This document shows positions 17,193 to 25,968 of a stretch of 64,000 nt of DNA, piece by piece. The DNA comes from Mycobacterium gastri (GTDB taxonomy: Bacteria > Actinomycetota > Actinomycetes > Mycobacteriales > Mycobacteriaceae). Position 1 is the first letter of the stretch. Every line of letters starts with the position of its first letter. The notes beneath the pieces were generated by a model. It worked only from the letters and a program-made list of their open reading frames with translations. It searched no databases and was not told where the DNA came from. Where the stretch lies: positions 1-64,000 of the forward strand of contig NZ_LQOX01000153.1 of the NCBI RefSeq assembly GCF_002102175.1, given 5' to 3'. The position numbers were made by a program, and so were the translations under genes.

Positions 17193-17942
17193 GTGTCTTT
17201 TCTCTTAGCGGAACCGCAACTTGTAGTCGCCACAACGGATTTGGCGGGAATTGGTTCGACGATCAGCGCGGCCAATACGGCCGCGGAAGCCGCTACAACG
17301 GGGTTGATACCGGCCGCTCTGGACGAGGTGTCGGCAGCGCTCGCGTCGCTGTTCAGTGCCCACGGCCAGGCGTACCAGGGGTACCAGGCGCTCAGCGCCC
17401 AGGCCGCGCATTTTCACGACCAGTTTGTGCAGGCATTGAACGCCGGCGCAAACCTGTATGCCAGCGCCGAGGCCGCCAACGCGTCTCCGATGCAGGCGGC
17501 GCTGAACCTGCTCAGCGCCCCGGGCCAGGCGTTGACGGCGAGTTCGCCGGGCAGCCCCACGCAGCAACCGAGGCGGCACAACTGAATTTCAACACCAATC
17601 TGGTCAACAACGAGCTGGGCTTCAACTGCTGGCTGGTGACCAAGGAGGTGGGATTGGAGCAGCGGTTCTTCGGCACCGACAGTGCGCTCAACGGGGTGAT
17701 CAACCGCGGCTTCAACGTCGGTAAAACGTCGGTAAAACGTCGGTAACCTGCTGGTGGGCACCGGCGAGCAGGCTCTCGACACGGTGGTGGGCGCACCGGT
17801 GCCGGCAAACTTCACCTCCAGTTTGCTCACCGGCAGCGGGGCCCAGGTCTTCAACGGCGGTCAAATCGGCGGTCTGGCAGGCGCTTTCGACCAGAGCCTG
17901 AACGTCGCCGCCGACCTCGCCGGCCTCGTCACCGGCCGATAG
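17193..17942 (+). pseudogene. Frameshifted PE family gene
   Basis: The PE domain starts at GTG 17193 (SFLLAEPQLVVATTDLAGIG) and reads to a stop at 17585. The expected continuation (ATEAAQLNFNTNLVNNELGF ...) is present in another frame from about 17540 and stops at about 17743 inside an 11-bp tandem triplication. The final part (VGTGEQALDTVVGAPVPANF) is back in the first frame and ends at 17942. Joined, the three pieces give one PE protein of about 240 residues like the one at 15646. Two lesions are therefore needed to explain it: a small indel around 17540 and the 22-bp gain at 17714-17746. Confidence 0.75.
17714..17746 (+). repeat. AACGTCGGTAA, three perfect tandem copies
   Basis: The 11-base unit AACGTCGGTAA repeats at 17714, 17725 and 17736 without mismatch. 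With one copy the reading would be Phe-Asn-Val-Gly-Asn-Leu-Leu-Val-Gly, as expected for the PE tail; three copies shift the frame and bring a stop. Slippage gain or loss of copies is plausible. Confidence 0.85.
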
Positions 17943-18022
17943 GGGGCCGCGTTCGGTCCGGTTGCGGTAGGGCATTGGTTGGGGCTAGATGCCGCGGCGC
18001 CCGGCGGCTAGGGTGCTTGCCG

Positions 18023-18922
18023 ATGCTTGAGAAGACGCCGCGGCTGCTGTTCGTGCATGCCCACCCCGACGATGAAAGCCTCAGCAATGGCGCAACGATC
18101 GCCCACTACACCGCCCGGGGGGCAGTGGTCCATGTCGTCACCTGCACGCTCGGTGAGGAGGGCGAGGTCATCGGCGACCGCTGGGCCCAACTCGCCGTCG
18201 ACCACGCCGATCAACTCGGCGGCTACCGCATTGCCGAACTCACCGCCGCACTGCAGCTGCTGGGGGTGAGCGGACCCCGCTACCTGGGCGGGGCGGGCCG
18301 CTGGCGTGACTCCGGGATGGCCGGCACCGAGCAGCGCAGCAACCGCAGATTCGTCGATGCCGACGAACGGGAGGCGGTGGGAGCGCTGGTGGGGATCATC
18401 CGCGAGGTCCGCCCGCATGTCGTGGTGAGCTACGACCCCGGCGGCGGATATGGACATCCCGACCACGTGCATACCCACAAAGTCACCGCCGCCGCAGTGG
18501 CCGCAGCGCACACCTCAGACTTCCCGGGCGACCCGTGGATGGTTCCGAAGGTTTACTGGACTGTCTTCGGGCTCAGCGCATTCCGCGCGGCCAAGCAGAA
18601 CCTGATGGCCGAGGATCTGCGGCCCGAGTGGGTGATGCCGCCGGACGACGTGCCCTTCGCCTTTCCGGACGAGCGGATCGACGCCGTCGTCGAGGGTGAC
18701 TCGCACGCGCAGGCCGCCAAGGCCGCGGCGCTGGCGGCACACGCCACCCAGGTCACCGTCGGCCCGACCGGCCGGGCTTGCGCCCTGTCCAACAACATGG
18801 CGCTGCCGATCGCGGCTCAGGAGCACTATGTGCTCGCCGCGGGCGTCGCGGGGGACCGCGATGAGCGTGGCTGGGAAACAGATCTGCTCGCCGGTCTGGG
18901 CTTCACCGGTTACGGCACGTAG
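18023..18922 (+). CDS. mshB: N-acetyl-1-D-myo-inosityl-2-amino-2-deoxy-glucopyranoside deacetylase (mycothiol synthesis)
   Basis: Zinc-dependent deacetylase of the PIG-L/LmbE family (299 residues) that converts GlcNAc-Ins to GlcN-Ins in mycothiol biosynthesis. Zinc-binding motif HAHPDDESLSNGA lies at residues 12-24. A second zinc His and neighbouring residues are in GGGYGHPDHVHTHKV. ATG 18023 is chosen because it gives MLEKTPRLLFVHAHPDD, the usual length before the motif. It is followed by a small ORF and an Rv1171-like membrane protein, probably in one transcript. Confidence 0.95.
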   Translation: MLEKTPRLLFVHAHPDDESLSNGATIAHYTARGAVVHVVTCTLGEEGEVIGDRWAQLAVDHADQLGGYRIAELTAALQLLGVSGPRYLGGAGRWRDSGMAGTEQRSNRRFVDADEREAVGALVGIIREVRPHVVVSYDPGGGYGHPDHVHTHKVTAAAVAAAHTSDFPGDPWMVPKVYWTVFGLSAFRAAKQNLMAEDLRPEWVMPPDDVPFAFPDERIDAVVEGDSHAQAAKAAALAAHATQVTVGPTGRACALSNNMALPIAAQEHYVLAAGVAGDRDERGWETDLLAGLGFTGYGT

Positions 18923-18955
18923 GCTGCCAATCAGGCAGCCACGGAAGGAATTCGC

Positions 18956-19063
18956 ATGGACCCCGACCTGGACCCTAACCTGCAGCATTGGCAGGACCGG
19001 CTGGACAGCCTGCAGTGGGTCATCGGCTCGATCCTCTCCCAGATCGACAGCGTCCCAACCTGA
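18956..19063 (+). CDS. 35-residue small protein downstream of mshB
   Basis: ATG 18956 is preceded by GGAAGGAA at 18942-18949, a good ribosome-binding site at proper spacing. The product is acidic at the start (MDPDLDPNLQHWQDRLDSLQ) and then amphipathic/hydrophobic (WVIGSILSQIDSVPT), perhaps one helix. Its TGA (19061-19063) overlaps the likely start of the Rv1171-like gene. I do not recognise a family. Support comes from the ribosome site, ordinary codon use and the coupling arrangement. Confidence 0.6.
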   Translation: MDPDLDPNLQHWQDRLDSLQWVIGSILSQIDSVPT

Positions 19064-19476
19064 CTGCAACTCAGCCGCGCGCCGTCTCGGGTGAAGAGAC
19101 CGCCGCCACCGACCCCGCGATACGTGTCGTTGTCTTGGCGTTGCTGGCCGTCGACGGGGTGTTATCCGCACTAGCCGGGGCTCTGCTGCTGCCGTCCTAC
19201 ATCGGTTCGGTGCCCTTCCCGATCAGCGCTGTGATCAGTGGATTGGTCAATGCCGCCCTCGTATGGGCGGCCGCGCGATGGACCACGTCGCCGCGGGTGG
19301 CCGCGTTGCCGTTGTGGACATGGCTGGTGACGGTGGCGGTGTTGAGCCTGGGCGGTCCCGGTGACGACATCGTCCTGGGCGGACAAGGGCTGATGGCCTA
19401 TGGGGCGTTGATCCTCATCGGGGTTGGGGTCGCGCCGCCGGCCTGGGTGCTGTGGCGGCGGCGAATCCACCCTTAA
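19060..19476 (+). CDS. Conserved membrane protein (Rv1171-like)
   Basis: An integral membrane protein of four hydrophobic helices with LLAVDGVLSALAGALLLPSYIG, FPISAVISGLVNAALVWAA, ALPLWTWLVTVAVLSLGGPG and GALILIGVGVAPPAWVLW. The function is unknown. The start is uncertain: alignment in memory with Rv1171 puts Met where this sequence has CTG at 19060 (LTATQPRAV), overlapping the small ORF's TGA in a CTGA arrangement. In-frame alternatives are GTG 19015 and TTG 18988, both inside the small ORF and without a clear ribosome site. I give 19060 as the coupled start. Confidence 0.75.
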   Translation: MTATQPRAVSGEETAATDPAIRVVVLALLAVDGVLSALAGALLLPSYIGSVPFPISAVISGLVNAALVWAAARWTTSPRVAALPLWTWLVTVAVLSLGGPGDDIVLGGQGLMAYGALILIGVGVAPPAWVLWRRRIHP

Positions 19477-19503
19477 CGGTTACCGCCGGTTACCGCCGGT
19501 TAC
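19477..19503. repeat. 10-bp tandem repeat CGGTTACCGC
   Basis: Two full and one partial copy of CGGTTACCGC fill the short gap between the convergent Rv1171-like and PE12-like genes and run into the PE12 stop codon. The unit has partial dyad symmetry; no role is evident. Confidence 0.6.
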
Positions 19504-20378
19504 GGCAGCGGCGGCCACGGCGGGAGGAAGCTGCGGATCCAGCTGATCTCGGTGTTGATGAACTGGTTGACCGATGCAGTAGTGGTCGACCAGAAGTTGC
19601 TCAGCCCCTGACTGAAGGTGATCGTCCCATCCAGCCAGTCGAGCGTATTGAACAGGCCGCTCTGCACCATCGGCTCAAACAGGTAGTAGAAGAAGTTGAT
19701 CTGCGGCGCCAAGATGCCGATGTACGGCACCCAACCCGCCGCCCAGGAGGCGACGTTGAAGCCCCACTGCACCCACGGCTCGGCGAAAAGATAGAAATTC
19801 TCGATGGCGGTGGCCACCGACACCGGTATGACCGCTGCCGGTGCTGCGGCGGCGCCGGCCAAGGGCCGCAGCAGCGCGCCGGTGCCCGCCAGAGCGCCGA
19901 GTCCGCCGGTGGGCGGCAGCGCCAGCGTGCCGGCGGGGCCGGCCGCGTTCCCACCGAGTGCGCTGGAGCCCAGCGCACCGCCGAAGACGCTCTGCAGCTG
20001 ACTCACCGCGTTGGTCACCAGGCTGTTCGGCCCGGCCAACGCCTGCCCCACCAGCTTCTCGGCAGACGTGTTCACCGCGCCCAACAAGGTCTTGGCGGCG
20101 TTGGCCTCGGCGGACGCATAGGCGTTGGCGCCGGCGCTCAGGGCCTGTACGAACTCGTCGTGAAATGCCGCCAACTGCGCGCTGAGCCGCTGATACACCT
20201 GACCGTGCGCCGAATACAGCGCCGCCACCTGCGCCGAGACGGCGTCGGCGGCCGACGCGGTGATTCCGGTCGTCGGAACCGCCGCCGCCGCGTTGGCCGT
20301 GCTGATTTCCGAACCGATGCCGGCGACATTCGAAGCCGCCGCCATCAGCGCCTCGGGCGTCGCGGCCAGATACGACAT
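19500..20378 (-). CDS. PE family protein (PE12-like)
   Basis: A 292-residue PE protein, at the place of Rv1172c (PE12) beside fbiC. The PE domain covers residues 1 to about 95 (MSYLAATPEALMAAASNVAG ... AALYSAHGQVYQRLSAQLAAFHDEFVQAL). The middle is Ala/Gly-rich, followed by a distinct C-terminal region from about residue 185 with many aromatics (IENFYLFAEPWVQWGFNVAS, YIGILAPQINFFYYLFEP) that is not PGRS-like. It is divergent from fbiC across 184 bp, in which the core GATCGCGATACGCT occurs on its own strand. Confidence 0.88.
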   Translation of the reverse strand: MSYLAATPEALMAAASNVAGIGSEISTANAAAAVPTTGITASAADAVSAQVAALYSAHGQVYQRLSAQLAAFHDEFVQALSAGANAYASAEANAAKTLLGAVNTSAEKLVGQALAGPNSLVTNAVSQLQSVFGGALGSSALGGNAAGPAGTLALPPTGGLGALAGTGALLRPLAGAAAAPAAVIPVSVATAIENFYLFAEPWVQWGFNVASWAAGWVPYIGILAPQINFFYYLFEPMVQSGLFNTLDWLDGTITFSQGLSNFWSTTTASVNQFINTEISWIRSFLPPWPPLP

Positions 20379-20412
20379 CGCGTCTGCACCCCCGTTCCAC
20401 CGTGGTCTGGCT

Positions 20413-20426
20413 AGCGTATCGCGATC
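20413..20426 (-). promoter_or_regulatory. Shared PE-gene upstream motif, core copy 3
   Basis: GATCGCGATACGCT on the minus strand, 34 bp before the PE12-like ATG (20378). It equals the 14-base core of the motif upstream of the two plus-strand PE genes. The shorter distance to the start may mean a short leader. Confidence 0.45.
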
Positions 20427-20562
20427 GGGTGCGAATAGTGGCGGATCGACCCAAGACGCAGTGCAGGCCGGTCGGTGGTGGGCCTGGTCCTGCCGCTACT
20501 GTTGCGAATATGGCACCCGCCGAGTTTGCGACCATTGACGCGCGGACGGAAGTTGTACCAAC

Positions 20563-23154
20563 GTGCCACTGACTTCGCGCCAGGAGTCCTCAGCTCTGCC
20601 TCACCCCGTGGTGCCGCCCAGACCCGGTTCGTCGGCACTGCGGCGGGTGCTGCGGCGGGCTCGAGACGGGGTCTTGCTGAACCTCGACGAAGCGGCCGTC
20701 GCGATGACGGCGCGCGGCGCGGAATTGGCCGACCTGTGCGCCAGCGCGGCGCGGGTACGCGACGCGGGTCTGGAGTCGGCCGGGCGGCGCGGCCCGGGGG
20801 GCCGGCTGCCGATCACCTACTCGCGCAAGGTCTTCATCCCCATCACCCGGCTGTGCCGCGACACCTGCCACTACTGCACATTCGTCACCGTTCCGGGCAA
20901 GCTGCGCGCCCACGGCGCCGGGATGTATCTGGAACCCGGCGAGATCCTCGACGTGGCTCGGCGCGGAGCCGAACTGGGTTGCAAGGAAGCATTATTCACA
21001 CTCGGGGACCGTCCGGAGGACCGCTGGCCGCAGGCGCGGGAGTGGCTCGATGAACGCGGCTACGACTCCACGCTGTCCTACGTGCGCGCGATGGCGATAC
21101 GGGTGCTGGAAGAAACCGGACTGCTTCCGCACCTCAACCCCGGGGTGATGAGCTGGTCGGAGATGTCGCGGCTCAAGCCGGTGGCGCCGTCGATGGGCAT
21201 GATGCTGGAGACGACATCGCGGCGGTTGTTCGAAACCAAGGGCCTGGCGCACTACGGCAGCCCGGACAAAGACCCTGCGGTGCGGCTGCGCGCCCTGACC
21301 GACGCCGGCCGGCTCTCCATCCCGTTTACCACCGGTCTGCTGGTCGGCATCGGCGAGACGCTGGCCGAACGAGCCGATACCTTGCATGCAATTCGTAAGG
21401 CGCACAAGGAGTTCGGCCATGTCCAGGAAGTGATCGTGCAGAACTTCCGGGCCAAGAAGCACACCGCCATGGCTGCTGTTCCCGACGCCGGGATCGACGA
21501 TTACCTGGCGACGGTGGCGGTCGCGCGGCTGGTTCTCGGCCCCGGCATGCGCATCCAGGCGCCACCGAACCTGGTGTCCCGTGCCGACTGCCTGGCGCTG
21601 ATCGCCGCCGGCGTCGACGACTGGGGCGGCGTATCCCCGCTGACACCCGACCACGTCAACCCGGAACGGCCCTGGCCCGCGTTGGATGACCTGGCCGCCG
21701 TCACCGCGGAGGCCGGCTACGACTTGGTGCAACGGCTGACCGCGCAGCCCAGGTATGTGCAGGCGGGCGCGGCCTGGATCGACCCGCGGGTGCGCAGACA
21801 TGTTGCGGCCCTTGCCGATCCGGCGACCGGCTTCGCGCGTGACGTCAAGCCGGTGGGCATGCCGTGGCAGGAGCCCGACGACATGGCTTCTGCCGGCCGG
21901 GTGGATCTGAACGCGGCCATCGACACCGAGGGCCGTAGCACCGAAGCTCGCAGTGACCTCGACAGCGCCTTCGGCGACTGGGAATCCATCCGTTCGCAGG
22001 TGCACGATCTGGCGGCTCGCGCTCCCGAGCGCATCGACACCGATGTCCTTGCCGCCCTGCGTTCGGCGGAACGGGACCCCGCCGGCTGCACCGACGAGCA
22101 ATACCTCGCCTTGGCCAGCGCCGACGGTCCGGCGCTGGAAGCTGTTACCGCGCTGGCGGATTCGTTGCGTCGCGATGCCGTCGGCGATGACGTGACGTTT
22201 GTGGTCAACCGCAATATCAACTTCACCAACATCTGCTACACCGGCTGCCGGTTCTGTGCCTTCGCCCAGCGAAAAGGCGACGCCGACGCGTACTCGCTGT
22301 CGGTCGACGAAGTCGCCGACCGCGCCTGGGAGGCCCACGTCGCCGGTGCCACCGAGGTGTGCATGCAAGGCGGCATCGACCCGGAGCTGCCGGTCACCGG
22401 CTACGCCGATCTGGTGCGCGCGGTCAAGACCCGGGTGCCGGAAATGCACGTGCACGCGTTTTCTCCGATGGAGATCGCCAACGGCGTGACCAAGAGCGGG
22501 CTGAGCATTCGCGAGTGGCTGATCAGCCTGCGCGAGGCCGGGCTGGGCACCATCCCCGGCACCGCCGCCGAGATTCTGGACGACGAGGTGCGCTGGGTGC
22601 TCACCAAGGGCAAATTGCCGACGTCGCTGTGGGTCGAGATCGTGAGCACCGCCCACGAGGTGGGGTTACGGTCGTCGTCGACCATGATGTACGGGCACGT
22701 CGACACCCCTCGGCACTGGATAGCCCACCTCAACGTGCTGCGTGACATCCAGGACCGCACCGGCGGCTTCACCGAGTTCGTGCCGCTGCCGTTCGTGCAC
22801 CAGAATTCGCCGTTGTACCTGGCGGGGGCGGCGCGGCCGGGGCCCACGCAGCGTGACAACCGGGCGGTGCACGCCCTGGCGCGGATCATGTTGCACGGCC
22901 GCATCGCCCATATCCAGACCAGTTGGGTGAAGCTCGGGGACAAAGGCACGCAGACAATGCTCAACGGCGGCGCCGACGACCTGGGCGGCACGCTGATGGA
23001 GGAGACGATCTCGCGGATGGCCGGCTCCGAACACGGTTCGGCCAAGACCGTCGCCGAACTGGTGGCCATCGCCGAGGGGATAGGCCGGCCAGCGCGCCAG
23101 CGCACCACGACCTACGCCTCGCTGGCACAGGAGCCCATAAGAGCGCGGGCGTAA
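20563..23154 (+). CDS. fbiC: FO synthase (bifunctional CofG/CofH), F420 biosynthesis
   Basis: An 863-residue fusion of two radical-SAM enzymes that builds the deazaflavin FO from tyrosine and 5-amino-6-ribitylaminouracil, the chromophore of coenzyme F420. The CofG-like N-half has its 4Fe-4S motif at residues 98-105 (CRDTCHYC). The CofH-like C-half has CYTGCRFC near residue 558. Each half continues with a radical-SAM barrel (EALFTLGDRPEDRW; CMQGGIDPELPVTGY). The start is GTG 20563. The gene reads away from PE12 and ends in a CGTAACG inverted repeat that probably terminates it. Confidence 0.97.
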   Translation: MPLTSRQESSALPHPVVPPRPGSSALRRVLRRARDGVLLNLDEAAVAMTARGAELADLCASAARVRDAGLESAGRRGPGGRLPITYSRKVFIPITRLCRDTCHYCTFVTVPGKLRAHGAGMYLEPGEILDVARRGAELGCKEALFTLGDRPEDRWPQAREWLDERGYDSTLSYVRAMAIRVLEETGLLPHLNPGVMSWSEMSRLKPVAPSMGMMLETTSRRLFETKGLAHYGSPDKDPAVRLRALTDAGRLSIPFTTGLLVGIGETLAERADTLHAIRKAHKEFGHVQEVIVQNFRAKKHTAMAAVPDAGIDDYLATVAVARLVLGPGMRIQAPPNLVSRADCLALIAAGVDDWGGVSPLTPDHVNPERPWPALDDLAAVTAEAGYDLVQRLTAQPRYVQAGAAWIDPRVRRHVAALADPATGFARDVKPVGMPWQEPDDMASAGRVDLNAAIDTEGRSTEARSDLDSAFGDWESIRSQVHDLAARAPERIDTDVLAALRSAERDPAGCTDEQYLALASADGPALEAVTALADSLRRDAVGDDVTFVVNRNINFTNICYTGCRFCAFAQRKGDADAYSLSVDEVADRAWEAHVAGATEVCMQGGIDPELPVTGYADLVRAVKTRVPEMHVHAFSPMEIANGVTKSGLSIREWLISLREAGLGTIPGTAAEILDDEVRWVLTKGKLPTSLWVEIVSTAHEVGLRSSSTMMYGHVDTPRHWIAHLNVLRDIQDRTGGFTEFVPLPFVHQNSPLYLAGAARPGPTQRDNRAVHALARIMLHGRIAHIQTSWVKLGDKGTQTMLNGGADDLGGTLMEETISRMAGSEHGSAKTVAELVAIAEGIGRPARQRTTTYASLAQEPIRARA

Positions 23155-23201
23155 CGCGCGCACGATCCCCGGATGGGAGTCTTGGGTGGCGTTACGCCCG
23201 C
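23145..23201. terminator. Inverted repeat GCGGGCGTAACG after fbiC
   Basis: GCGGGCGTAACG (23145-23156, overlapping the fbiC stop) pairs with CGTTACGCCCGC (23190-23201), a perfect 12-bp stem with a 33-base loop. It lies between convergent fbiC and the TB8.4-like gene. The CGTAACGCC core recurs in the typA-lpqW hairpin. Confidence 0.5.
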
Positions 23202-23211
23202 AAGCTCAGAA

Positions 23212-23544
23212 TCAGTAGTTGTTGCAGGACGACGCGACCGACTCGACCAGCCCGACGTACTGCGCAGCCCCCGGCATCGCCTGCACCTGCGCGGCCATCT
23301 GCGCGCGCCGCGGCGGCGCCGCGGCCAGGAACGAATGCAGCCAGCCCTGCGCGATCGGCGAGGCGTTGAACTGCGCGGCGGCCCCCGGGTCGGTGGCGTT
23401 CAGCGCCGCCATCACCTGGCCGTAGTTACAGGTGGTATTGATGACCGCGTCCAGCGGATCTGCGGACGCGACTCCAGCGCCAGCGCTCAGCGACAATGCC
23501 AACGCGCCGGCGGCGACAGTCAGTCCCTTCAATGACAGCCTCAT
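23212..23544 (-). CDS. Low-molecular-weight secreted T-cell antigen (TB8.4-like, Rv1174c)
   Basis: A 110-residue secreted protein: signal peptide to about residue 29 (LTVAAGALALSLSAGAGVASADP), then a compact helical domain with two Cys (NTTCNYGQVMAAL and SVASSCNNY) that could be disulfide-linked. The segment DPGAAAQFNASPIAQGWLHS is of the hemophore-like/heme-binding fold type found in several mycobacterial secreted proteins. The match to TB8.4 is by position next to fbiC and by the CNYGQV and SCNNY ends. Confidence 0.88.
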   Translation of the reverse strand: MRLSLKGLTVAAGALALSLSAGAGVASADPLDAVINTTCNYGQVMAALNATDPGAAAQFNASPIAQGWLHSFLAAAPPRRAQMAAQVQAMPGAAQYVGLVESVASSCNNY

Positions 23545-23718
23545 GTGTGGACACCTTCCCCAGTTATTGCACCGTCAACAAGACATCGACGACATCTGCC
23601 CAGCGGGTTGCCGTCTTCGGTCAAGATTAGCAGCCTCCGTGGGCCAACTCATATCAAACGTCTTATCGACAAGACCCTTCCCGGCATAACTATCTGCAGG
23701 TCAGCGACGTAATCGCGG

Positions 23719-23741
23719 CGATTTCACGCTGAGTGAAATCG
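23719..23741. terminator. Perfect 9-bp hairpin downstream of fadH
   Basis: CGATTTCAC (23719-23727), loop GCTGA, GTGAAATCG (23733-23741). It lies about 54 bases beyond the fadH stop on the minus strand and could end that transcript; equally it could be an operator for the TB8.4-like gene that follows. No long T run. Confidence 0.45.
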
Positions 23742-23750
23742 GTCGCCAGC

Positions 23751-23800
23751 CAGTCCCAGCCAGTCCCAGCCGGTCCCATCCGGTCCCGGCCGGGTCACAG
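23751..23800. repeat. Degenerate 10-bp tandem repeat at the fadH 3' end
   Basis: Five consecutive 10-base units: CAGTCCCAGC twice, then CGGTCCCATC, CGGTCCCGGC and CGGGTCACAG. The last unit reaches into the fadH stop codon. A minisatellite-like variable site. Confidence 0.65.
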
Positions 23801-25819
23801 CCGGGCGGCAAGCTCGGTGCCCTGCTTGATGGCGCGCTTGGCGTCCAGCTCCGCGGCAACCGCCGCACCGCCGATGATGTGCGGGTCGACACCGCCGCGG
23901 CGCAGCGCGACCTCCAGATCCCGCACCGGCTCCTGGCCGGCGCAGATCACCACGGTGTCCACTGCCAGCACCCGGGGTCGCTGCCGGTGCGCGCCGAAGC
24001 TGATGTGCAGCCCGTCGTCACTGATCCGCTCGTAGTTCACCCCGGAAAGCTGGTGGACGCCTTTGGCCCGCATCGAAGCGCGATGTACCCATCCGCTGGT
24101 CTTGCCGAGCCGGCTGCCCTGCGGACCTTTGCTGCGCTGTAGCAGGTAAACCTCGCGCGCCGGCGGGGCAGGGCGCGGCGTGGTCAGCGCTCCGCGGGCT
24201 TCCGGCGGGTCCGCGGCGCCCCACTCCTCCTTCCAAAGCTTGAGGTTCAGGGTCGGCGAATGGTCGGTGATCAGGAGTTCGGTGACGTCGAACCCGATGC
24301 CGCCGGCGCCGATCACCGCCACGGCCTTCCCGACCGGCTTGGCGCCGGTGATCGCCTCGGAATAGGTCAGTACCCGCGGGTGGTCGATCCCGGGAATAGC
24401 CGGAATCCGCGGCACCACACCGGTGGCCAGGACGACGGCGTCGTAGCCCGTCAGCTTGTCGGCGGTCACCCGGGTGCCCAGCCGGACCGTGACGGCGTGC
24501 TTGTCGAGCATCGTCGAGAAGTAGCGGATTGTTTCGCTGAACTCCTCTTTGCCCGGGATGCGGCGGGCCAGGTCGAACTGTCCGCCGATGAAGTCGTTGG
24601 CCTCGAACAGCGTGACCCGGTGGCCCCGCGCGGCGGCGTTGACCGCCGCCGCCAAACCGGCCGGACCGGCCCCGACCACGGCCACCGAGCGGGCACGCCG
24701 CGCCGGCGACAACACCAACGTCGTTTCGTGTCCCGCCCGTGGATTGAGCAGACACGACACCGCTTTCTTGGCGAATGCGTGGTCCAGGCAGGCCTGGTTG
24801 CAGGCGATGCAGGTGTTGATCTCCGCGGCGCGGCCGGATTCCGCCTTGGCCACCCACTCCGGGTCACTCAGCAGCGGCCGGGCCATCGAAATCAACCGCA
24901 CCGGGGTCTCGGCCAGAATGTGTTCGGCGGCTTGCGGCATGTTGATCCGGTTGGATGCCGCCACCGGGACGCTGACGTGTTCGGCGATGGCGCTGCTGAT
25001 GTCGACGAACGCACTGTTGGGCACCGAGGTGACGATCGTCGGCACCCGAGCTTCATGCCAACCGAAACCGGAGTTGATCAGGGTCGCGCCGGCAGCTTCC
25101 ACGTCGGTTGCCAGCGAGAGGATTTCGTCCCAGCTTTGGCCATCCTCGACGTAGTCGGCCATCGACATCCGGTAACAGATGATGAAGTCGGCACCCACCG
25201 CCGCGCGGGTGCGGCGCACGATCTCCACCGGGAACCGGCGGCGATTGGCCGGTGTGCCGCCCCAGGAATCGGTGCGCTTGTTGGTGCGTGGTGCCAGGAA
25301 CTGGTTGAGCAGATACCCTTCGCTGCCCATGATTTCGACACCGTCATAGCCGGCTTCGCGGGCCAGCTGCGCGCACCGCACGAAATCCGCGATGGTGGAC
25401 TCGACACCGCGCGCCGACAGCGCCCGAGGCCGAAACGGGTTGATGGGAGCCTTGATCGACGACGCGCTGACCGAAAGCGGGTGGTAGGCATAGCGTCCGG
25501 CGTGCAGGACCTGCAACAGGATCTTGGCGCCCGCATCATGGACGGCGCTGGTGATCCGGCGGTGCCCGCGGGCCTGGGCCGAAGAGACCAGCTCCGAGGC
25601 GAACGGCAGCAGCCAGCCGGTGCGGTTGGGCGCGTAGCCGCCGGTGATGATCAGTCCAACACCGCCGCGGGCGCGTTCGGCGAAGTACTCGGCGAGCCGA
25701 TCGATGCTGCCGGCCCGATCTTCCAGCCCGGTGTGCATCGAACCCATGAGCACCCGGTTGCGCAGCACGGTGAAACCGAGGTCCAACGGCGACAACAGGT
25801 TCGGGTACTGGCTCGTCAA
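23795..25819 (-). CDS. fadH: NADPH-dependent 2,4-dienoyl-CoA reductase
   Basis: A 674-residue flavoprotein that reduces 2,4-dienoyl-CoA in beta-oxidation of polyunsaturated acyl chains. Residues 1-330 form an Old-Yellow-Enzyme-type FMN barrel (LLSPLDLGFTVLRNRVLMGS; YDGVEIMGSEGYLLNQFLAP). The Cys cluster CIACNQACLDHAF ... SCLLNP for the 4Fe-4S centre is at about residues 345-370. A C-terminal FAD/NADPH half begins with VAVVGAGPAGLAAAVNAAARG. It matches Rv1175c by neighbours. The PadR regulator gene (Rv1176c) that I expect upstream is absent. Confidence 0.95.
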   Translation of the reverse strand: MTSQYPNLLSPLDLGFTVLRNRVLMGSMHTGLEDRAGSIDRLAEYFAERARGGVGLIITGGYAPNRTGWLLPFASELVSSAQARGHRRITSAVHDAGAKILLQVLHAGRYAYHPLSVSASSIKAPINPFRPRALSARGVESTIADFVRCAQLAREAGYDGVEIMGSEGYLLNQFLAPRTNKRTDSWGGTPANRRRFPVEIVRRTRAAVGADFIICYRMSMADYVEDGQSWDEILSLATDVEAAGATLINSGFGWHEARVPTIVTSVPNSAFVDISSAIAEHVSVPVAASNRINMPQAAEHILAETPVRLISMARPLLSDPEWVAKAESGRAAEINTCIACNQACLDHAFAKKAVSCLLNPRAGHETTLVLSPARRARSVAVVGAGPAGLAAAVNAAARGHRVTLFEANDFIGGQFDLARRIPGKEEFSETIRYFSTMLDKHAVTVRLGTRVTADKLTGYDAVVLATGVVPRIPAIPGIDHPRVLTYSEAITGAKPVGKAVAVIGAGGIGFDVTELLITDHSPTLNLKLWKEEWGAADPPEARGALTTPRPAPPAREVYLLQRSKGPQGSRLGKTSGWVHRASMRAKGVHQLSGVNYERISDDGLHISFGAHRQRPRVLAVDTVVICAGQEPVRDLEVALRRGGVDPHIIGGAAVAAELDAKRAIKQGTELAARL

Positions 25820-25968
25820 CGGGTACTCCTGCGGTAGTTCAGCTGCTCATCGAACCGGTCTCCGGCGCGGCGACCGCGTGGGCCAGCCCACCGGGGCAGC
25901 ATAAATGTCACTTGGCCGCTGCGCGGCGCGGTGCATACCGGCCGTGGGTTGACCGGCGTGCCAGTTGA

